Shown: positions 1 through 10,004, counted from the stretch's first letter. The stretch is DNA of 64,000 nucleotides from Aromatoleum bremense (GCF_017894365.1 NZ_CP059467.1:3348001-3412000), one strand, 5' to 3'. A program made the numbers and translations. Notes: generated by a model from the letters alone, not told the origin.

Positions 1-1
1 G

Positions 2-529
2 GATACGGTCTGGGGCGAACTCGCCGCCAACACCCGCCGCCTGCTGCTGGCGGGGGCGCCGAAAGGCTTCGCCCCCGACTGGCTGCAGTGGAAAACGGGG
101 CAGGGCTGGGCGGCCGATCCGGAGCATGGCGCCGCGGGAAGCTACGATGCCATCCGCGTCTACCTGTGGCTCGGCATGCTCGCCGACGATGCGCCGGAAC
201 GGGAGCGGTTGCAGGGGCATTTCGCGCCGATGGCGCAACTGATTGCGCGCCTCGGCCAGCCGCCGGAACATATCGATGCGCGCAGCGGCGACCATCGGGG
301 AGTCGGCCCGGCAGGTTTCTCTGCCGCACTGCTGCCCCTGCTCGCGGCGACCGGAGAGGGGGGGGCGCTGCAGGCGCAGCGTGGCCGCCTGCAGCGCACT
401 CCGCCGGCCCCGGATGCGTACTACGCCCAGGTCCTGTACCTGTTTGGCTGGGGCTGGGATGAAGGACGCTACCGCTTCGACAAGGACGGCCGGCTGCTGC
501 CGGCCTGGATCGACAGATGCAAAGATTGA
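2..529 (+). CDS. bcsZ: Cellulase BcsZ (GH8 endoglucanase), C-terminal part
   Basis: This frame is open from the left edge and is the C-terminal end (about 175 residues) of a glycosyl hydrolase family 8 endo-1,4-beta-glucanase. BcsZ acts in the periplasm on nascent cellulose strands. The segment SYDAIRVYLWLGM matches the conserved GH8 C-terminal region of BcsZ proteins, and the C-terminus has the aromatic-rich YYAQVLYLFGWGWDEGRYRF. The gene overlaps the start of bcsC by 13 bases, the usual bcsZ-bcsC order in cellulose operons. The start codon and catalytic Glu/Asp lie outside the window, so activity cannot be judged. Identity rests on these motifs and on the neighbour. Confidence 0.85.
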   Translation, partial: DTVWGELAANTRRLLLAGAPKGFAPDWLQWKTGQGWAADPEHGAAGSYDAIRVYLWLGMLADDAPERERLQGHFAPMAQLIARLGQPPEHIDARSGDHRGVGPAGFSAALLPLLAATGEGGALQAQRGRLQRTPPAPDAYYAQVLYLFGWGWDEGRYRFDKDGRLLPAWIDRCKD

Positions 530-3500
530 GCGGGTGGGTGCTGCTGCTCGGCAGCCTGTCGGGGCTGGCGCTGGCCGAACCGCTGGACCGGGTCGAACAG
601 CAGCGCTGGCTGCTGGAGCAGGTCAGGATCGGCGAAGCGCAGTACCGCGAGGAACTGGTGCGCGATTCGCTCGCGCGGCTCGAACGCATCGCCCCGGATG
701 ACCCGGAAACCCTGTTCGCGACCCTGCGGCTGTCGCTGCGAAAGCGGGATGCCGGCCAGGCCGGTCGCCTGCTCGAGCGCCTGCGCCGCCTGGCACCGGA
801 TTCGCCGCTGCTGCGGCACGGTGAAGTGCTGCTGCGCCTGCATGATGCCGCCAGCCAGCGCACGCTGCAGCAGGCCCGGTTGCTTGCCGCCGGCGGCCGG
901 CGCGTGCAGGCGCGCGCGCTCTACGAGCAGCTGTTCGGTACCGAGCCGCCGGACTTGGCGCTCGCGCTGGAATACTGGCGCCTGCGTGCCGCCATCGATG
1001 TCCAGCCGTGGCAAGCGATCGAACAGTTGCGCGCGCTGGACCGGCAATACCCGGGAAACGTCGCCCTGCGCCAAACCCTTGTCGACCTGCTGTTCGCCGC
1101 CCGACACAACGAAGAAGCGTTGCGGGTGCTCGGGCAACTCGCGGCCGATCCGGCCGCGCGCGATGCCGCCGCGCAAAGGGAATTCGACTACCTGGCCGAA
1201 TTGCCGGTCAGCCGCGACAGCGCCCGGGCCTGGCAGCGGTTCCTTGCGCGCTACCCGGATTCGTCCCGGCGCGGCGACGCGCAAACCCGTCTCCAGGCCC
1301 AGCAGCGGCTGCTTGCCAACCCGGCCTGGCAAGCCGGGCAGCGCGGCAAGCGGCTGCTGGGGCAGGGAGAGATTGCCGCCGCCGAGATGGAATTGCGCCG
1401 GGCGCTGCGCCGTTATCCGGAGGACGCCAGCCTGCACGGCGAACTCGGTTATGCCCTGCTGCGGCTGGGGCGCCACGACGCGGCGTATGCGGCCTTGCGC
1501 CAGGCCCTGGCCATGGAGCAGGACGACTCGGCGATCAGCCGGTGGCGCGACCTGATGATCACCAGCCGCTACTGGATGCTGGTGAAGCAGGCCGACCAGG
1601 CGCTCGACGCCGGTGATTCCGCCGCCGCGCATCGACTGTACCGCGAGGCCCGGGGGGTGAAGCCGGGCGATGCCTTCGCCCTCGTTGGCCTGGGCCGGGT
1701 GGCGCAGGCACAGGGCGACGATGCCGAAGCCGAACGCCTGCTGCTGGAGGCGCATCGGCTCGACCCGGCGAGCGGCGATGTCATTCGCGGCATGGTACGG
1801 CTGTACCGCGATCGGCAGCCCGAGCGCGCGGAGGCCTTGCTCGCCGGCCTGCCGATAACCCTGCGGGGCGAATTCGCCGACTCGTTGCGCGCCTTGCGTC
1901 GCGAGCGCTTCGAACGCGAGGCCGAAGCCGCCCGCGCCCGGGGGGATCGGGAGCGCGCCGTGGCGCTGCTCGAAGAGGCCGCGGTTGCGGCACCGGACGA
2001 TCCCTGGCTGGTTTACCGCCTCGCCAACGCGCAGCGCGAACTCGGGCGCGATGCCGCTGCAGAAGCCGGCTTCCAGCGCCTCCTGCAGCGCCAGGGTGAC
2101 GATCGCCAGGCACGCTACGCGCACGGGCTGTACCTGTCGAGCGCCGGGCGCGATGAAGAAGCGCTGGCATCGCTGGGACGGCTTTCCCCGGCCGCCTGGG
2201 ACGAGGACATGCGCATACTGGCGGCGAGGCTGCAGCGCCGGCAACTGCTGGCACGCGCCGCAGCGTTGCGCGCCGCCGGCCGCGAGGACGAAGCGGCGGC
2301 CTTGCTGCTGCGCGATCCGCTCGACGAGGATCTGTTGCGCGTCGCCGAGTGGGCCGCGGAGCGCAACGCGCCTGCGCAGGCCCAACGCTACTACCGGCAA
2401 CTGCTGCAGCGCGCGCCCGGACATGCCGAGGCGCGCCTGGGGCTGGTCGAAAGCCTGATCGCCGGCGGCCGCCCCGATGAGGCGCATGCGTTGCTGCGGC
2501 AGGGGCCGCTGCAACTGCCCTCCGGAGCGCTGAATGCACGCCGGCGCCTGGCCAACGCCTGGATCGCCCTGGGCGCAAAGGACGAGGCCGGCATCCTGTT
2601 CGATGAACTGGTGCAGGAGGGGCAGTGGGACCCGTTGCTGCTGCGCGACGCGGCGCGCCTGTTCGCGCCGCAGCAGCCCGGGCGCGCGATGGGACTGTAT
2701 GCCCAGGCGATGACGGCGGCCGGTTTGCTCACGCACGCGCAATCCGAGTCGCCCGACCCGCGCGCCTTGACCCGCGCCAGCCGCGCCCGCGAAGAGGATG
2801 GCTGGCTGGTCGGCAGCCTGCGTAGCGACGTCGACGCGCTCTACCAGCGACGCAATCCGACCGTGCATGTGCACCACGAGTATGCTTGGCGCAGCGACGA
2901 TGCGACGCCGGGCATCTCCGACCTGGCGGCGCAGACCAGCATCCTCCAGGTCGACCTGCCTTTCGCGGATGGCGACGGTTTTCTGCGCGCCGAACGAGTG
3001 GACCTCGATGTCGGCAGCTTCGACACCGACGACAGTGGCCGGCACCACGAAGAATTCGGTTCCTGCGCGCTGCAGTGGCGCCACCGGGAGAGCGGGGCTG
3101 CGTACCCGGCCGGCTGCCGGGACGGTGCCCAGCGCGCTCGCGGCACCGCCGTGGCGCTGGGCTGGAGTGGCCAACGCTGGAGTTTCGATGTCGGGCATTC
3201 GCCGCAGGGTTTCGAGGTCGGCAACTGGCTGGGCGGCGTCAGCCATGAGGGCGACTGGGGTGAGCTGGGCTGGACGCTGACGGCGTCGCGCCGGCCGCTG
3301 AGCAATTCCCTGCTTTCTTATGCCGGGGCGGTGGACCCGCAGACCGGCATCCGCTGGGGCGGCGTCACCGCGAACGGCTTCACCCTCGGCCTCAGCCACG
3401 ACCAGGGCGGCGCCGGCGGCGCCTGGGCCAGCCTCGGCCTGCACCGGCTGCGCGGCGAGAACGTTGCCGACAATCAGCGCGGTACGGCGATGGCGGGCTA

Positions 3501-4041
3501 CTACCACCGTTTCCTCGAACGGGTCGATGAGCGCCTGCGCGCTGGCGTATCGGTGATGTACCGGGGCTACCGGCACGACCTCGGCGAATACACGCTGGGG
3601 CAAGGCGGCTATTACAGCCCGCGCCACTACTACTCGATAGGCATCCCGCTCAGCTACGCGCGGCGCAACGCCGATTGGTCGGTGCAGTTCGAAGGGTCGT
3701 TCGGCTGGTCGCAGGCGCAGTCGAAGGATAGCGAACTCTATCCGCTGCGCAGGATGATGGCGAAGCTGTTCGACGGCAGGAATCCGGACGACTACGTGCT
3801 GGAGGAAGGGCGCCTGATCAACCCCGGCGACAGCGGCGGCGGCACCAGCCTGCGTCTGCAGGCCAGCATCGAGCGGCGGCTGTCGGATCATCTGGTGCTC
3901 GGCGGCCATCTTTCGTGGCAGCACAGCGAAGACTACGCGCCGAGCCGTGCCATGCTTTACCTGCGCTATACCCTCGAACCCTGGCAAGGCAGCCTGCCCC
4001 TGCCAGTAGGGCCGCTGACGCCTTACGCCGATTTCAGGTGA
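517..4041 (+). CDS. bcsC: Cellulose synthase operon protein C (TPR + outer-membrane barrel)
   Basis: Predicted 1174 aa, close to the usual BcsC length of about 1150-1300. Residues 1-20 form a Sec signal peptide ending GLALA before EPLDR. Residues of about 25-780 are helical TPR repeats rich in Arg, Ala and Leu. The last 350-400 residues are aromatic and glycine-rich with alternating strands, matching the BCSC C-terminal beta-barrel domain. By family knowledge the barrel is the outer-membrane exit for cellulose and the TPRs span the periplasm. The start ATG lies inside the end of bcsZ, indicating translational coupling. The stop overlaps the convergent diguanylate cyclase gene by 8 bases. bcsA and bcsB would lie to the left, outside the window. 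Confidence 0.92.
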   Translation: MQRLSGWVLLLGSLSGLALAEPLDRVEQQRWLLEQVRIGEAQYREELVRDSLARLERIAPDDPETLFATLRLSLRKRDAGQAGRLLERLRRLAPDSPLLRHGEVLLRLHDAASQRTLQQARLLAAGGRRVQARALYEQLFGTEPPDLALALEYWRLRAAIDVQPWQAIEQLRALDRQYPGNVALRQTLVDLLFAARHNEEALRVLGQLAADPAARDAAAQREFDYLAELPVSRDSARAWQRFLARYPDSSRRGDAQTRLQAQQRLLANPAWQAGQRGKRLLGQGEIAAAEMELRRALRRYPEDASLHGELGYALLRLGRHDAAYAALRQALAMEQDDSAISRWRDLMITSRYWMLVKQADQALDAGDSAAAHRLYREARGVKPGDAFALVGLGRVAQAQGDDAEAERLLLEAHRLDPASGDVIRGMVRLYRDRQPERAEALLAGLPITLRGEFADSLRALRRERFEREAEAARARGDRERAVALLEEAAVAAPDDPWLVYRLANAQRELGRDAAAEAGFQRLLQRQGDDRQARYAHGLYLSSAGRDEEALASLGRLSPAAWDEDMRILAARLQRRQLLARAAALRAAGREDEAAALLLRDPLDEDLLRVAEWAAERNAPAQAQRYYRQLLQRAPGHAEARLGLVESLIAGGRPDEAHALLRQGPLQLPSGALNARRRLANAWIALGAKDEAGILFDELVQEGQWDPLLLRDAARLFAPQQPGRAMGLYAQAMTAAGLLTHAQSESPDPRALTRASRAREEDGWLVGSLRSDVDALYQRRNPTVHVHHEYAWRSDDATPGISDLAAQTSILQVDLPFADGDGFLRAERVDLDVGSFDTDDSGRHHEEFGSCALQWRHRESGAAYPAGCRDGAQRARGTAVALGWSGQRWSFDVGHSPQGFEVGNWLGGVSHEGDWGELGWTLTASRRPLSNSLLSYAGAVDPQTGIRWGGVTANGFTLGLSHDQGGAGGAWASLGLHRLRGENVADNQRGTAMAGYYHRFLERVDERLRAGVSVMYRGYRHDLGEYTLGQGGYYSPRHYYSIGIPLSYARRNADWSVQFEGSFGWSQAQSKDSELYPLRRMMAKLFDGRNPDDYVLEEGRLINPGDSGGGTSLRLQASIERRLSDHLVLGGHLSWQHSEDYAPSRAMLYLRYTLEPWQGSLPLPVGPLTPYADFR

Positions 4042-5836
4042 AGCCGCCCATCCCGGCCGCCACCACCTTGTTCTTCCCCGTTTCCTTCGCCTCGTACATC
4101 GCGGCGTCGGCGCGCTTGAGCACTGCATCGAGCGTTTCACCCGGATTCCATGCGGTGATGCCGGCGCTGAAGGTGATCAGGATCTTCTTGTCGTCGGCAA
4201 GGAAGAACGCGCGGGTGAGTTCGCGCTGCAGGCGGACGAGCGCGGCGTGCGCCTGGTCGAGGTCGGTATCGGGGTAGAGCAGGATGAATTCCTCGCCGCC
4301 GTGGCGGGCGAGGGTGTCCTGCGGGCGGAGGTTGGCGCGGACGATACGGGCGAGGTGCACGAGCGCGTCGTCGCCGGCCTGGTGGCCGTGGGTGTCGTTG
4401 ATTTTCTTGAAGTTGTCGATGTCGAGCAGCGCGACGCTGAGCGTGTTGTGGTGGCGCCGCGCGCGGCCGGCTTCCTTGTCGAAGGTTTCTTCAAGGCCGC
4501 GGCGGTTGAGCAGGCCGGTGAGTTGATCGTGGCGCACCAGGTGGCTGCTCTCGTCGAGCGCGCGCTGCATTTCGGCCATCTGCGCTTCGGCTTCGCGGAC
4601 GCGTTCGCGGGTCGCGCGCAGTTCGTCGCGCGAGCGGCGGGCTTCGTCGCGAATCGCCAGCGTCTCGCGCATGACTTCGTCGAGCACGCCGCCAATCTCG
4701 CTGATGTCGCGCGCCGCCGAGATCCTGTCGGCGCACTCTTCGATGCGGTCGTGATAACTGCTGGTGGTGTCGGCGAAGCTCGCGAGGTGGTCGACGAAAC
4801 CGGCGAGCATCTTCTTCAGCGAACGCTGCGCTTCAGAATGGTTGTGCTTGAGCTGGCTCTGCTTGAAGATGATTTCCTTCAGGCGGCGTTCGGCGTCGTC
4901 GATCATGCGCAGGCTGGTCGGGTTGCCGACGATGTCGCGCAGCGTGTCCATCTGGCCGTGCAGCCACTGGTCGTCGATGACGATCTGGTCGATGTTCTCG
5001 AGCAGAAGGCGCAGGAGATTGAGCAGGCCGGTGTGCACTTCGGCGCGGTCACCGGCGAGCATTTCCAGCCGGTAGGCGAACTTGCGCAACTGCTTGGCGA
5101 TGGCCTGCAGCGCCCCGGCGTCCTGTGCGCGCCGGACCGAGGCGGAGAACTCGGCCGCGTCGCGGGTGAGCTCGGGCTGGTCGGCGAGGAACACCGGAGC
5201 GATCGATTCGAGCGTCAGGAGCAGGAGTTCGCGCAGCCCCGCGAGCAGTCCGCCCGTTTCGCTGGCTGCGACGAGGCGGACTTCGGGCGCCGCTGTTTCC
5301 GCTGGCTTGGCGGCAACAGCTTGCACCGGCATGTCGGGCGGCGACGTCGTTCCGGGCTCCGCCGGGGCCTGGCTCCAGGAACGGACGAGTGCCTGCAGGC
5401 GGGCGTGAAGCGTTTGCGGGTCGCTGGCCGCGAGCACGCGTTCGAGCGATTCGCGCTTGCGTGCGACGGTCCAGCCGGCCTGGCGGCTTTCCCACTGGCG
5501 CAGCAGTTCGGCGATCAGCTCGTTCCACGCCGGTGGCCGTTCGGCCTTGAGACTGTCGTAATACTCCGCCAGCGCCTGCCGGGCGACGTCCGCCTTGCCG
5601 ACGGCCAGCGCCTGGTCGAGCAGCCGGGCGAGCCGCGCGCGCTCGGAAGTGTCGCGCGGAAGCTGGCGGGCGAGGGTGCGGACGAATTTTTCGGGGAACG
5701 GTTCGTCGGGCGCGGGAATGCCGGAGACTTCGTGATACAGCGTGCGGAAGTTGTCCGGCGTGGGCGGCAGGCGGCGCGATGCGAAAAGTCGCAGGACTTC
5801 GCGGGCGATATCCGAAGGCTGGGTCGGTGCGGGCAT
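4034..5836 (-). CDS. Diguanylate cyclase (GGDEF domain)
   Basis: A 600-aa cytoplasmic protein with no membrane segment. Residues of about 430-595 are a GGDEF domain with an intact active site, GGEEF at about residue 512. An allosteric inhibitory I-site RPQD lies five residues before it (RPQD-TLARH-GGEEF). Residues of about 390-430 are a charged coiled coil (RDELRATRERVREAEAQMAE), a usual dimerisation linker. The N-terminal 380 residues are helical and unassigned; they probably carry the sensory input. The product would be c-di-GMP, the activator of cellulose synthase BcsA, which fits its position converging on bcsC. The regulatory link is inference from position. Confidence 0.92.
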   Translation of the reverse strand: MPAPTQPSDIAREVLRLFASRRLPPTPDNFRTLYHEVSGIPAPDEPFPEKFVRTLARQLPRDTSERARLARLLDQALAVGKADVARQALAEYYDSLKAERPPAWNELIAELLRQWESRQAGWTVARKRESLERVLAASDPQTLHARLQALVRSWSQAPAEPGTTSPPDMPVQAVAAKPAETAAPEVRLVAASETGGLLAGLRELLLLTLESIAPVFLADQPELTRDAAEFSASVRRAQDAGALQAIAKQLRKFAYRLEMLAGDRAEVHTGLLNLLRLLLENIDQIVIDDQWLHGQMDTLRDIVGNPTSLRMIDDAERRLKEIIFKQSQLKHNHSEAQRSLKKMLAGFVDHLASFADTTSSYHDRIEECADRISAARDISEIGGVLDEVMRETLAIRDEARRSRDELRATRERVREAEAQMAEMQRALDESSHLVRHDQLTGLLNRRGLEETFDKEAGRARRHHNTLSVALLDIDNFKKINDTHGHQAGDDALVHLARIVRANLRPQDTLARHGGEEFILLYPDTDLDQAHAALVRLQRELTRAFFLADDKKILITFSAGITAWNPGETLDAVLKRADAAMYEAKETGKNKVVAAGMGGFT

Positions 5837-5993
5837 CGTCAGCGTCTTTCATCCGGTTTGGGTCCGCGGATTATGCCTTGTCGTTGAGCACGGACCAAGG
5901 TGAGAAAGGCGCGCCGACGGCGCGCCAGGGGGGATCGCGGGCGCCGATCCGCTATCCTGTCGTCCTGATCGTGACCCGGACCCGATTTCGCGC

Positions 5994-7415
5994 ATGCCTG
6001 CCCCCGATTCCACGCGACTGACAGCCTTCGAATCGCGCTGGCTGGCGGAGGCGCTCCGGCTGCGCGAGGAGGCGGCCGGCCCGCTCGACGACCGCGATGC
6101 GGTAGCCGCGGTGCGCGCGATCGACGGCGGCGTCGAGGAGCGGATCGTGCGCCGCGCACTGCTGCTGGGCGAGCACGAGGGAATGGCCGGGATGATCGCG
6201 GCGTGGCGCGCGCGCTCCCGGCTGGTGTTGATGCTGGCGTCGGCCGTCGCGCTGGCGAGCGGGTTCGGCGCCGCGCTCGCAGTGCTGGGCGACGGCACGC
6301 GTGCGGTCAACGTCGTGTGGACGCTGGGCGGCCTGCTCGGCGTGCATCTGCTGAGCCTGCTGCTGTGGGCGCTCGGATTGTCGCTGGGCGGGCGGGATGC
6401 GGGCGGTGCACTCGGGCGCGTCTGGCTGTGGCTGTCGACGCGGCTGTCGCCGGCCGGTCCCGCAGCGGGGTACGTCGCGAAGGCGCTCGCGGGCCTGCTC
6501 GGGCGCGCGCGGCTGTTGCGCTGGTGGCTCGGGGCGGTGACGCACGGATTGTGGTTCGCTGCGCTGTGCGGCGCGCTGCTCGGCCTGCTGGCGACGCTGT
6601 CCGCGCGGCGCTACGGCTTCGCCTGGGAAACGACGATCCTGTCGGCGGACGTGTTCGTGCATCTCGTGCGCATCGTCGGCTGGCTGCCGGCGCAGGTCGG
6701 CTTCGCGGTGCCAGACGCGGAGCATGTGCGCGCGAGCGGCGTGGCCGCCGCCGTGGACGAGGCGGCGCGCATCGCGTGGTCGTCGTGGCTCCTGGGCTGC
6801 GTGACGATGTACGGCATCGTGCCGCGGGCGCTGTTGTGGGCGGTGTGTCTCGTCCTGTGGCGTGTCGGGCGTGCGCGCCTGCGGCTCGACCTGGCATTGC
6901 CCGGCTACGCGGTGCTGGTCGCGCGGCTCGCGCCGGCGAGCGAGCGGATCGGCGTCACGGACGCCGATCCAGGGCACTTCGCAGGGCCGCGGGCGGACGG
7001 CACGCACCCGCTCGGCAGCGGGGCGCCGCTGGCGGTCGGACTCGAACTGCCGGCGGGCGCGGGATGGCCGTCAGCGCTGCCGGCCGGCGTGCGCGATGCG
7101 GGGGTCATCGACAGCCGCGAGCAGCGCAAGCGCCTCGTCGCCGAGCTGCAGGCCGACCCGCCAGCGCGGCTGCTGGTCGCGTGCGACGCGCGCCAGACGC
7201 CGGATCGCGGCAGCCTCGAACTGATTGCCGAGCTGTCGCGCCACGCGGGCGACTGCCGGGTATGGCTGACAGGGGGCGATGGCGCTGGCGGGCATGCGCC
7301 ACACTGGCGGGAGTCGCTCGATGGCATCGGCATGGAGGCCGAGCGGGTCATCGGCACTCCGGCGGACGCGATGGACTGGCTGCGCGGCGCGGGGACGGGA
7401 GCCGAAAATGACTAG
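5994..7415 (+). CDS. DUF2868 family inner-membrane protein
   Basis: A 473-aa protein with a hydrophilic N-terminal region followed by at least four hydrophobic segments: LVLMLASAVALASGFGAALA, the VVWTLGGLLGVHLLSLLLWA stretch, one near residue 185, and one near residue 275. The C-terminal half is soluble. Its order directly before a DUF3482 GTPase with an 8-base overlap is the conserved DUF2868-DUF3482 arrangement of proteobacteria. The biochemical role of the family is not established. The ATG at 5994 is the first in frame after the divergent promoter region shared with the cyclase gene. Confidence 0.75.
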   Translation: MPAPDSTRLTAFESRWLAEALRLREEAAGPLDDRDAVAAVRAIDGGVEERIVRRALLLGEHEGMAGMIAAWRARSRLVLMLASAVALASGFGAALAVLGDGTRAVNVVWTLGGLLGVHLLSLLLWALGLSLGGRDAGGALGRVWLWLSTRLSPAGPAAGYVAKALAGLLGRARLLRWWLGAVTHGLWFAALCGALLGLLATLSARRYGFAWETTILSADVFVHLVRIVGWLPAQVGFAVPDAEHVRASGVAAAVDEAARIAWSSWLLGCVTMYGIVPRALLWAVCLVLWRVGRARLRLDLALPGYAVLVARLAPASERIGVTDADPGHFAGPRADGTHPLGSGAPLAVGLELPAGAGWPSALPAGVRDAGVIDSREQRKRLVAELQADPPARLLVACDARQTPDRGSLELIAELSRHAGDCRVWLTGGDGAGGHAPHWRESLDGIGMEAERVIGTPADAMDWLRGAGTGAEND

Positions 7416-8790
7416 ACCGCTGCGCATCGCCGTCGTCGGGCACACCAACACCGGCAAGACGTCGCTGATGCGCACGCTGACGCGCGACACCGGTTTCGGC
7501 GAGGTGTCGAGTCGGCCGAGCACGACTCGTCACGTGGAAGGCGCGCGGCTGCTGGCCGACGGCGAGGTGCTCGTGGAGTTGTACGACACGCCGGGGCTCG
7601 AAGACCCGATCGCGCTGCTCGAGCGGCTCGAGGCGATCGAGGCGCCCGGCGGCGAACGGCTCGACGATACGACACGGATCGAGCGCTTCCTCGCGACCCC
7701 GGTGGCCGGTCACCGCTTCGAGCAGGAAGCGAAGGTGCTGCGCCAGATGCTCGCGAGCGACGCGGCGTTCTATGTCGTCGACGTGCGCGATCCGGTCCTG
7801 GCGAAGCATCGCGACGAGCTCGCGATCCTCGGCGGCTGTGCGATCCCGCTGCTGCCGGTGCTGAACTTCGTGCGCGACCCGGCGGCCAATGAATCCTCGT
7901 GGCGCGAGGCGCTCGCGCGGCTCGGACTGCATGCGGTCGTGCGCTTCGACACGGTTGCACCGGAGCGCGACGGCGAGCGGCGCCTGTACGAGAAGCTCGC
8001 GACGCTGGTGGACACGCATCGACCCGGCCTCGATCGGCTCGTCGCATGCCGGGAACGCGAGGCGCAGGCGCGGCATGCGGCGGCGCTGAGGCTCGTCGCC
8101 GGGCTGCTCGTCGACGTCGCCGCGGCGCGCGTCGCCGTCGCGACTGAAGCGCAGGCGATCGAGCGCGCGGTCGCGGCGCTGCACGAGCGCGTGCGGCGGC
8201 GCGAGCAGGCTTGCGTCGACGCGTTGCTCGCGCTCTACCGGTTCCGCCCGGACGACGTCGATGCGGGCGATCTGCCGCTGCTCGACGGTCGCTGGGAGAG
8301 CGATCTCTTCAACCCGGAGACCTTCCGCGCGATGGGCGTGCGGCTCGGTACCGGCGCGGCGGCAGGAGCGGCCGCCGGGGTCGGCATCGACCTGATGCTC
8401 GGCGGGCTGACGCTCGGGGCCGCGGCCGCGCTCGGCGCGCTCGCCGGGGGCGGCTGGCAGGCGGTGCGCCAGTTCGGCAACCTTGTCGTCGAAAAGCTGC
8501 GCGGCCAGCGCGAGCTCAGCGTCGACGACGCGATCCTGCGCCTGTTGGCGTTGCGCCAGCTGCGCCTGCTCGACGCGCTCGAATCCCGCGGCCATGCCGC
8601 GATCGCCCCGATCCGGCTCGTCGATCCGCACGTGCGTCAATGGCGCGAGGGCGCGATTCCCGAGCTCGTGCTGCGGGCGCGAGTGCATCCGGAGTGGTCG
8701 AGGCTGTTCGCGGCGAGCGGCGACGACGAGGCGCGCGACGAGGCGGTTGGGGTGCTCGCTGCCTTGCTGTCCGAAACTGCCGGAACGTGA
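7408..8790 (+). CDS. DUF3482-containing P-loop GTPase
   Basis: Predicted 460 aa. The N-terminal domain is an Era/TrmE-like GTPase with P-loop GHTNTGKTS (residues 10-18), a G3 motif DTPGLED, and NFVRD in the place of NKxD. The C-terminal half matches DUF3482: a long amphipathic region, then a Gly/Ala-rich stretch near residues 315-355 that could insert in a membrane. The start chosen is ATG at 7408, just before MTRPLRIAVVGHT. A longer frame exists, but it would overlap the upstream gene by over 100 bases. Overlap with the DUF2868 gene suggests the two products work together, possibly at the inner membrane; this is inference. Confidence 0.85.
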   Translation: MTRPLRIAVVGHTNTGKTSLMRTLTRDTGFGEVSSRPSTTRHVEGARLLADGEVLVELYDTPGLEDPIALLERLEAIEAPGGERLDDTTRIERFLATPVAGHRFEQEAKVLRQMLASDAAFYVVDVRDPVLAKHRDELAILGGCAIPLLPVLNFVRDPAANESSWREALARLGLHAVVRFDTVAPERDGERRLYEKLATLVDTHRPGLDRLVACREREAQARHAAALRLVAGLLVDVAAARVAVATEAQAIERAVAALHERVRRREQACVDALLALYRFRPDDVDAGDLPLLDGRWESDLFNPETFRAMGVRLGTGAAAGAAAGVGIDLMLGGLTLGAAAALGALAGGGWQAVRQFGNLVVEKLRGQRELSVDDAILRLLALRQLRLLDALESRGHAAIAPIRLVDPHVRQWREGAIPELVLRARVHPEWSRLFAASGDDEARDEAVGVLAALLSETAGT

Positions 8791-8845
8791 ATGCGGGCGG
8801 GGCTCCGGGGTTGCGGGTACGGGCGGATGCGGGCCGCGCGAGTTC

Positions 8846-9940
8846 TCAACGCACGAGGCGAGCTGGGATCAGGCGTCGTATCTGCTGCCCCATGACCGCC
8901 CTGAAGCGCAGATCGTGCAGGCAAACCCCGCCCGCCAGCCCGACGAGGCAGCCGAGGACGGTATCGAAAAAGCGCGCCTCGATCAGTGCTGCCGGCGACC
9001 CGCTCCCCAGCGTCGCGGCTTCGGCCAGCAGGATCGTCAGCGGGGTGATGAAGATCGCCGCGAACCCGTAGTGCCTCACGACCGCCGTCTCGATCACGAA
9101 GGCCAGTACCATCATCGCCAGTGAGATACTCCATTTGTCCAGCGGCAGCAGCAACAGGCCCCACGACACGAGCAGGCCGATGCTGGTCCCCACCACGCGA
9201 TGCAGTTGCTTGTTCCACACTGCGCGTAGCGACGCGCCCTGGATCACGGCGAGGCAGCTCACCGGCACCCAGTAGGGGCGTTCGAGCTGCAACACCTGCG
9301 CCAGCGCGAGCGAGATGCCCACGAACACGCCGATCACCACCGAATCGAAAAGCACGAAATCGAAGGTCGGCAGCGGCAACGGGGCTGCCGGGTCGGGCGC
9401 CTGCACGTGTAGTGCGTACAGGCTGTAGAAAAACGCAATCAGGCAGGCGAGCAGCGCACCCATGAAGATCAGCCCCACCACCAGCGGCACCTGCAGCAGC
9501 GGTGTCGGCGAATACGCGCCGATGGCGGCGGCCATGATGAAGAACAGGCTGCCGGGTGGTCCCAGCGCATAAAAGCGGCACAGCATCGTCACCAGAATGG
9601 CGATGAAGACCAGCGCCAGCATCATCAGGGCCGGCACGAAATGGCTCAGCACCCCCAGCGCGTAGCAGGCGGTCATCGCGAAGGCACAGGCCATCAGCGA
9701 CACCATGCGGTGATACAGAGGGGTGTTCGGGGTATATAGGAACACCAACCCGCCCAGCGACGAAATCAGCCCGTAGTCCAGGTGATCGAACCACGCGCCG
9801 ACCAGCAGCGGCAGGCCCGTGGCCAACGCCGCCGCGAACGGCATCTGCCACAGCCGGTCGCTGCGATTGACCGTCGTCAGATGCTGCCACTCGGTCCGCA
9901 GCACGTTCTTCAGCCTGGACCCCGGGTTGTTCGGAGTCAT
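8846..9940 (-). CDS. FUSC-family inner-membrane protein (aromatic acid exporter-like)
   Basis: From ATG at 9940 the product is 364 aa with about ten strongly hydrophobic segments in two clusters, separated by a loop near residue 165 (HVQAPDPAAPLPLPT). This duplicated arrangement is typical of FUSC/YccS/AaeB-like proteins, some of which export aromatic carboxylic acids. The motif RPYWVPVSCLAVIQGASLRA in the second cluster fits the FUSC signature. The start MTPNNPGS is preferred because the longer frame begins with a polar, poorly supported extension. It is convergent with the DUF3482 gene and co-oriented with lpdA across a hairpin. The substrate cannot be told from sequence. Confidence 0.75.
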   Translation of the reverse strand: MTPNNPGSRLKNVLRTEWQHLTTVNRSDRLWQMPFAAALATGLPLLVGAWFDHLDYGLISSLGGLVFLYTPNTPLYHRMVSLMACAFAMTACYALGVLSHFVPALMMLALVFIAILVTMLCRFYALGPPGSLFFIMAAAIGAYSPTPLLQVPLVVGLIFMGALLACLIAFFYSLYALHVQAPDPAAPLPLPTFDFVLFDSVVIGVFVGISLALAQVLQLERPYWVPVSCLAVIQGASLRAVWNKQLHRVVGTSIGLLVSWGLLLLPLDKWSISLAMMVLAFVIETAVVRHYGFAAIFITPLTILLAEAATLGSGSPAALIEARFFDTVLGCLVGLAGGVCLHDLRFRAVMGQQIRRLIPARLVR

Positions 9941-10004
9941 GTTCCTTGCTCCAGTATCGGTTTTTCCCGCAGCGAGTTTAAATCCTCGCTGGTGCCGCAA
10001 CAAA

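Noticed and set aside
469-4140. 1223-aa open frame antisense to bcsC
   Set aside because: High-GC antisense shadow; the composition is low-complexity Arg/Gln/Gly and bcsC on the other strand has clear domains.
4247-5887. 546-aa open frame antisense to the diguanylate cyclase
   Set aside because: Shadow of a gene with a complete GGDEF domain; no motif of its own.
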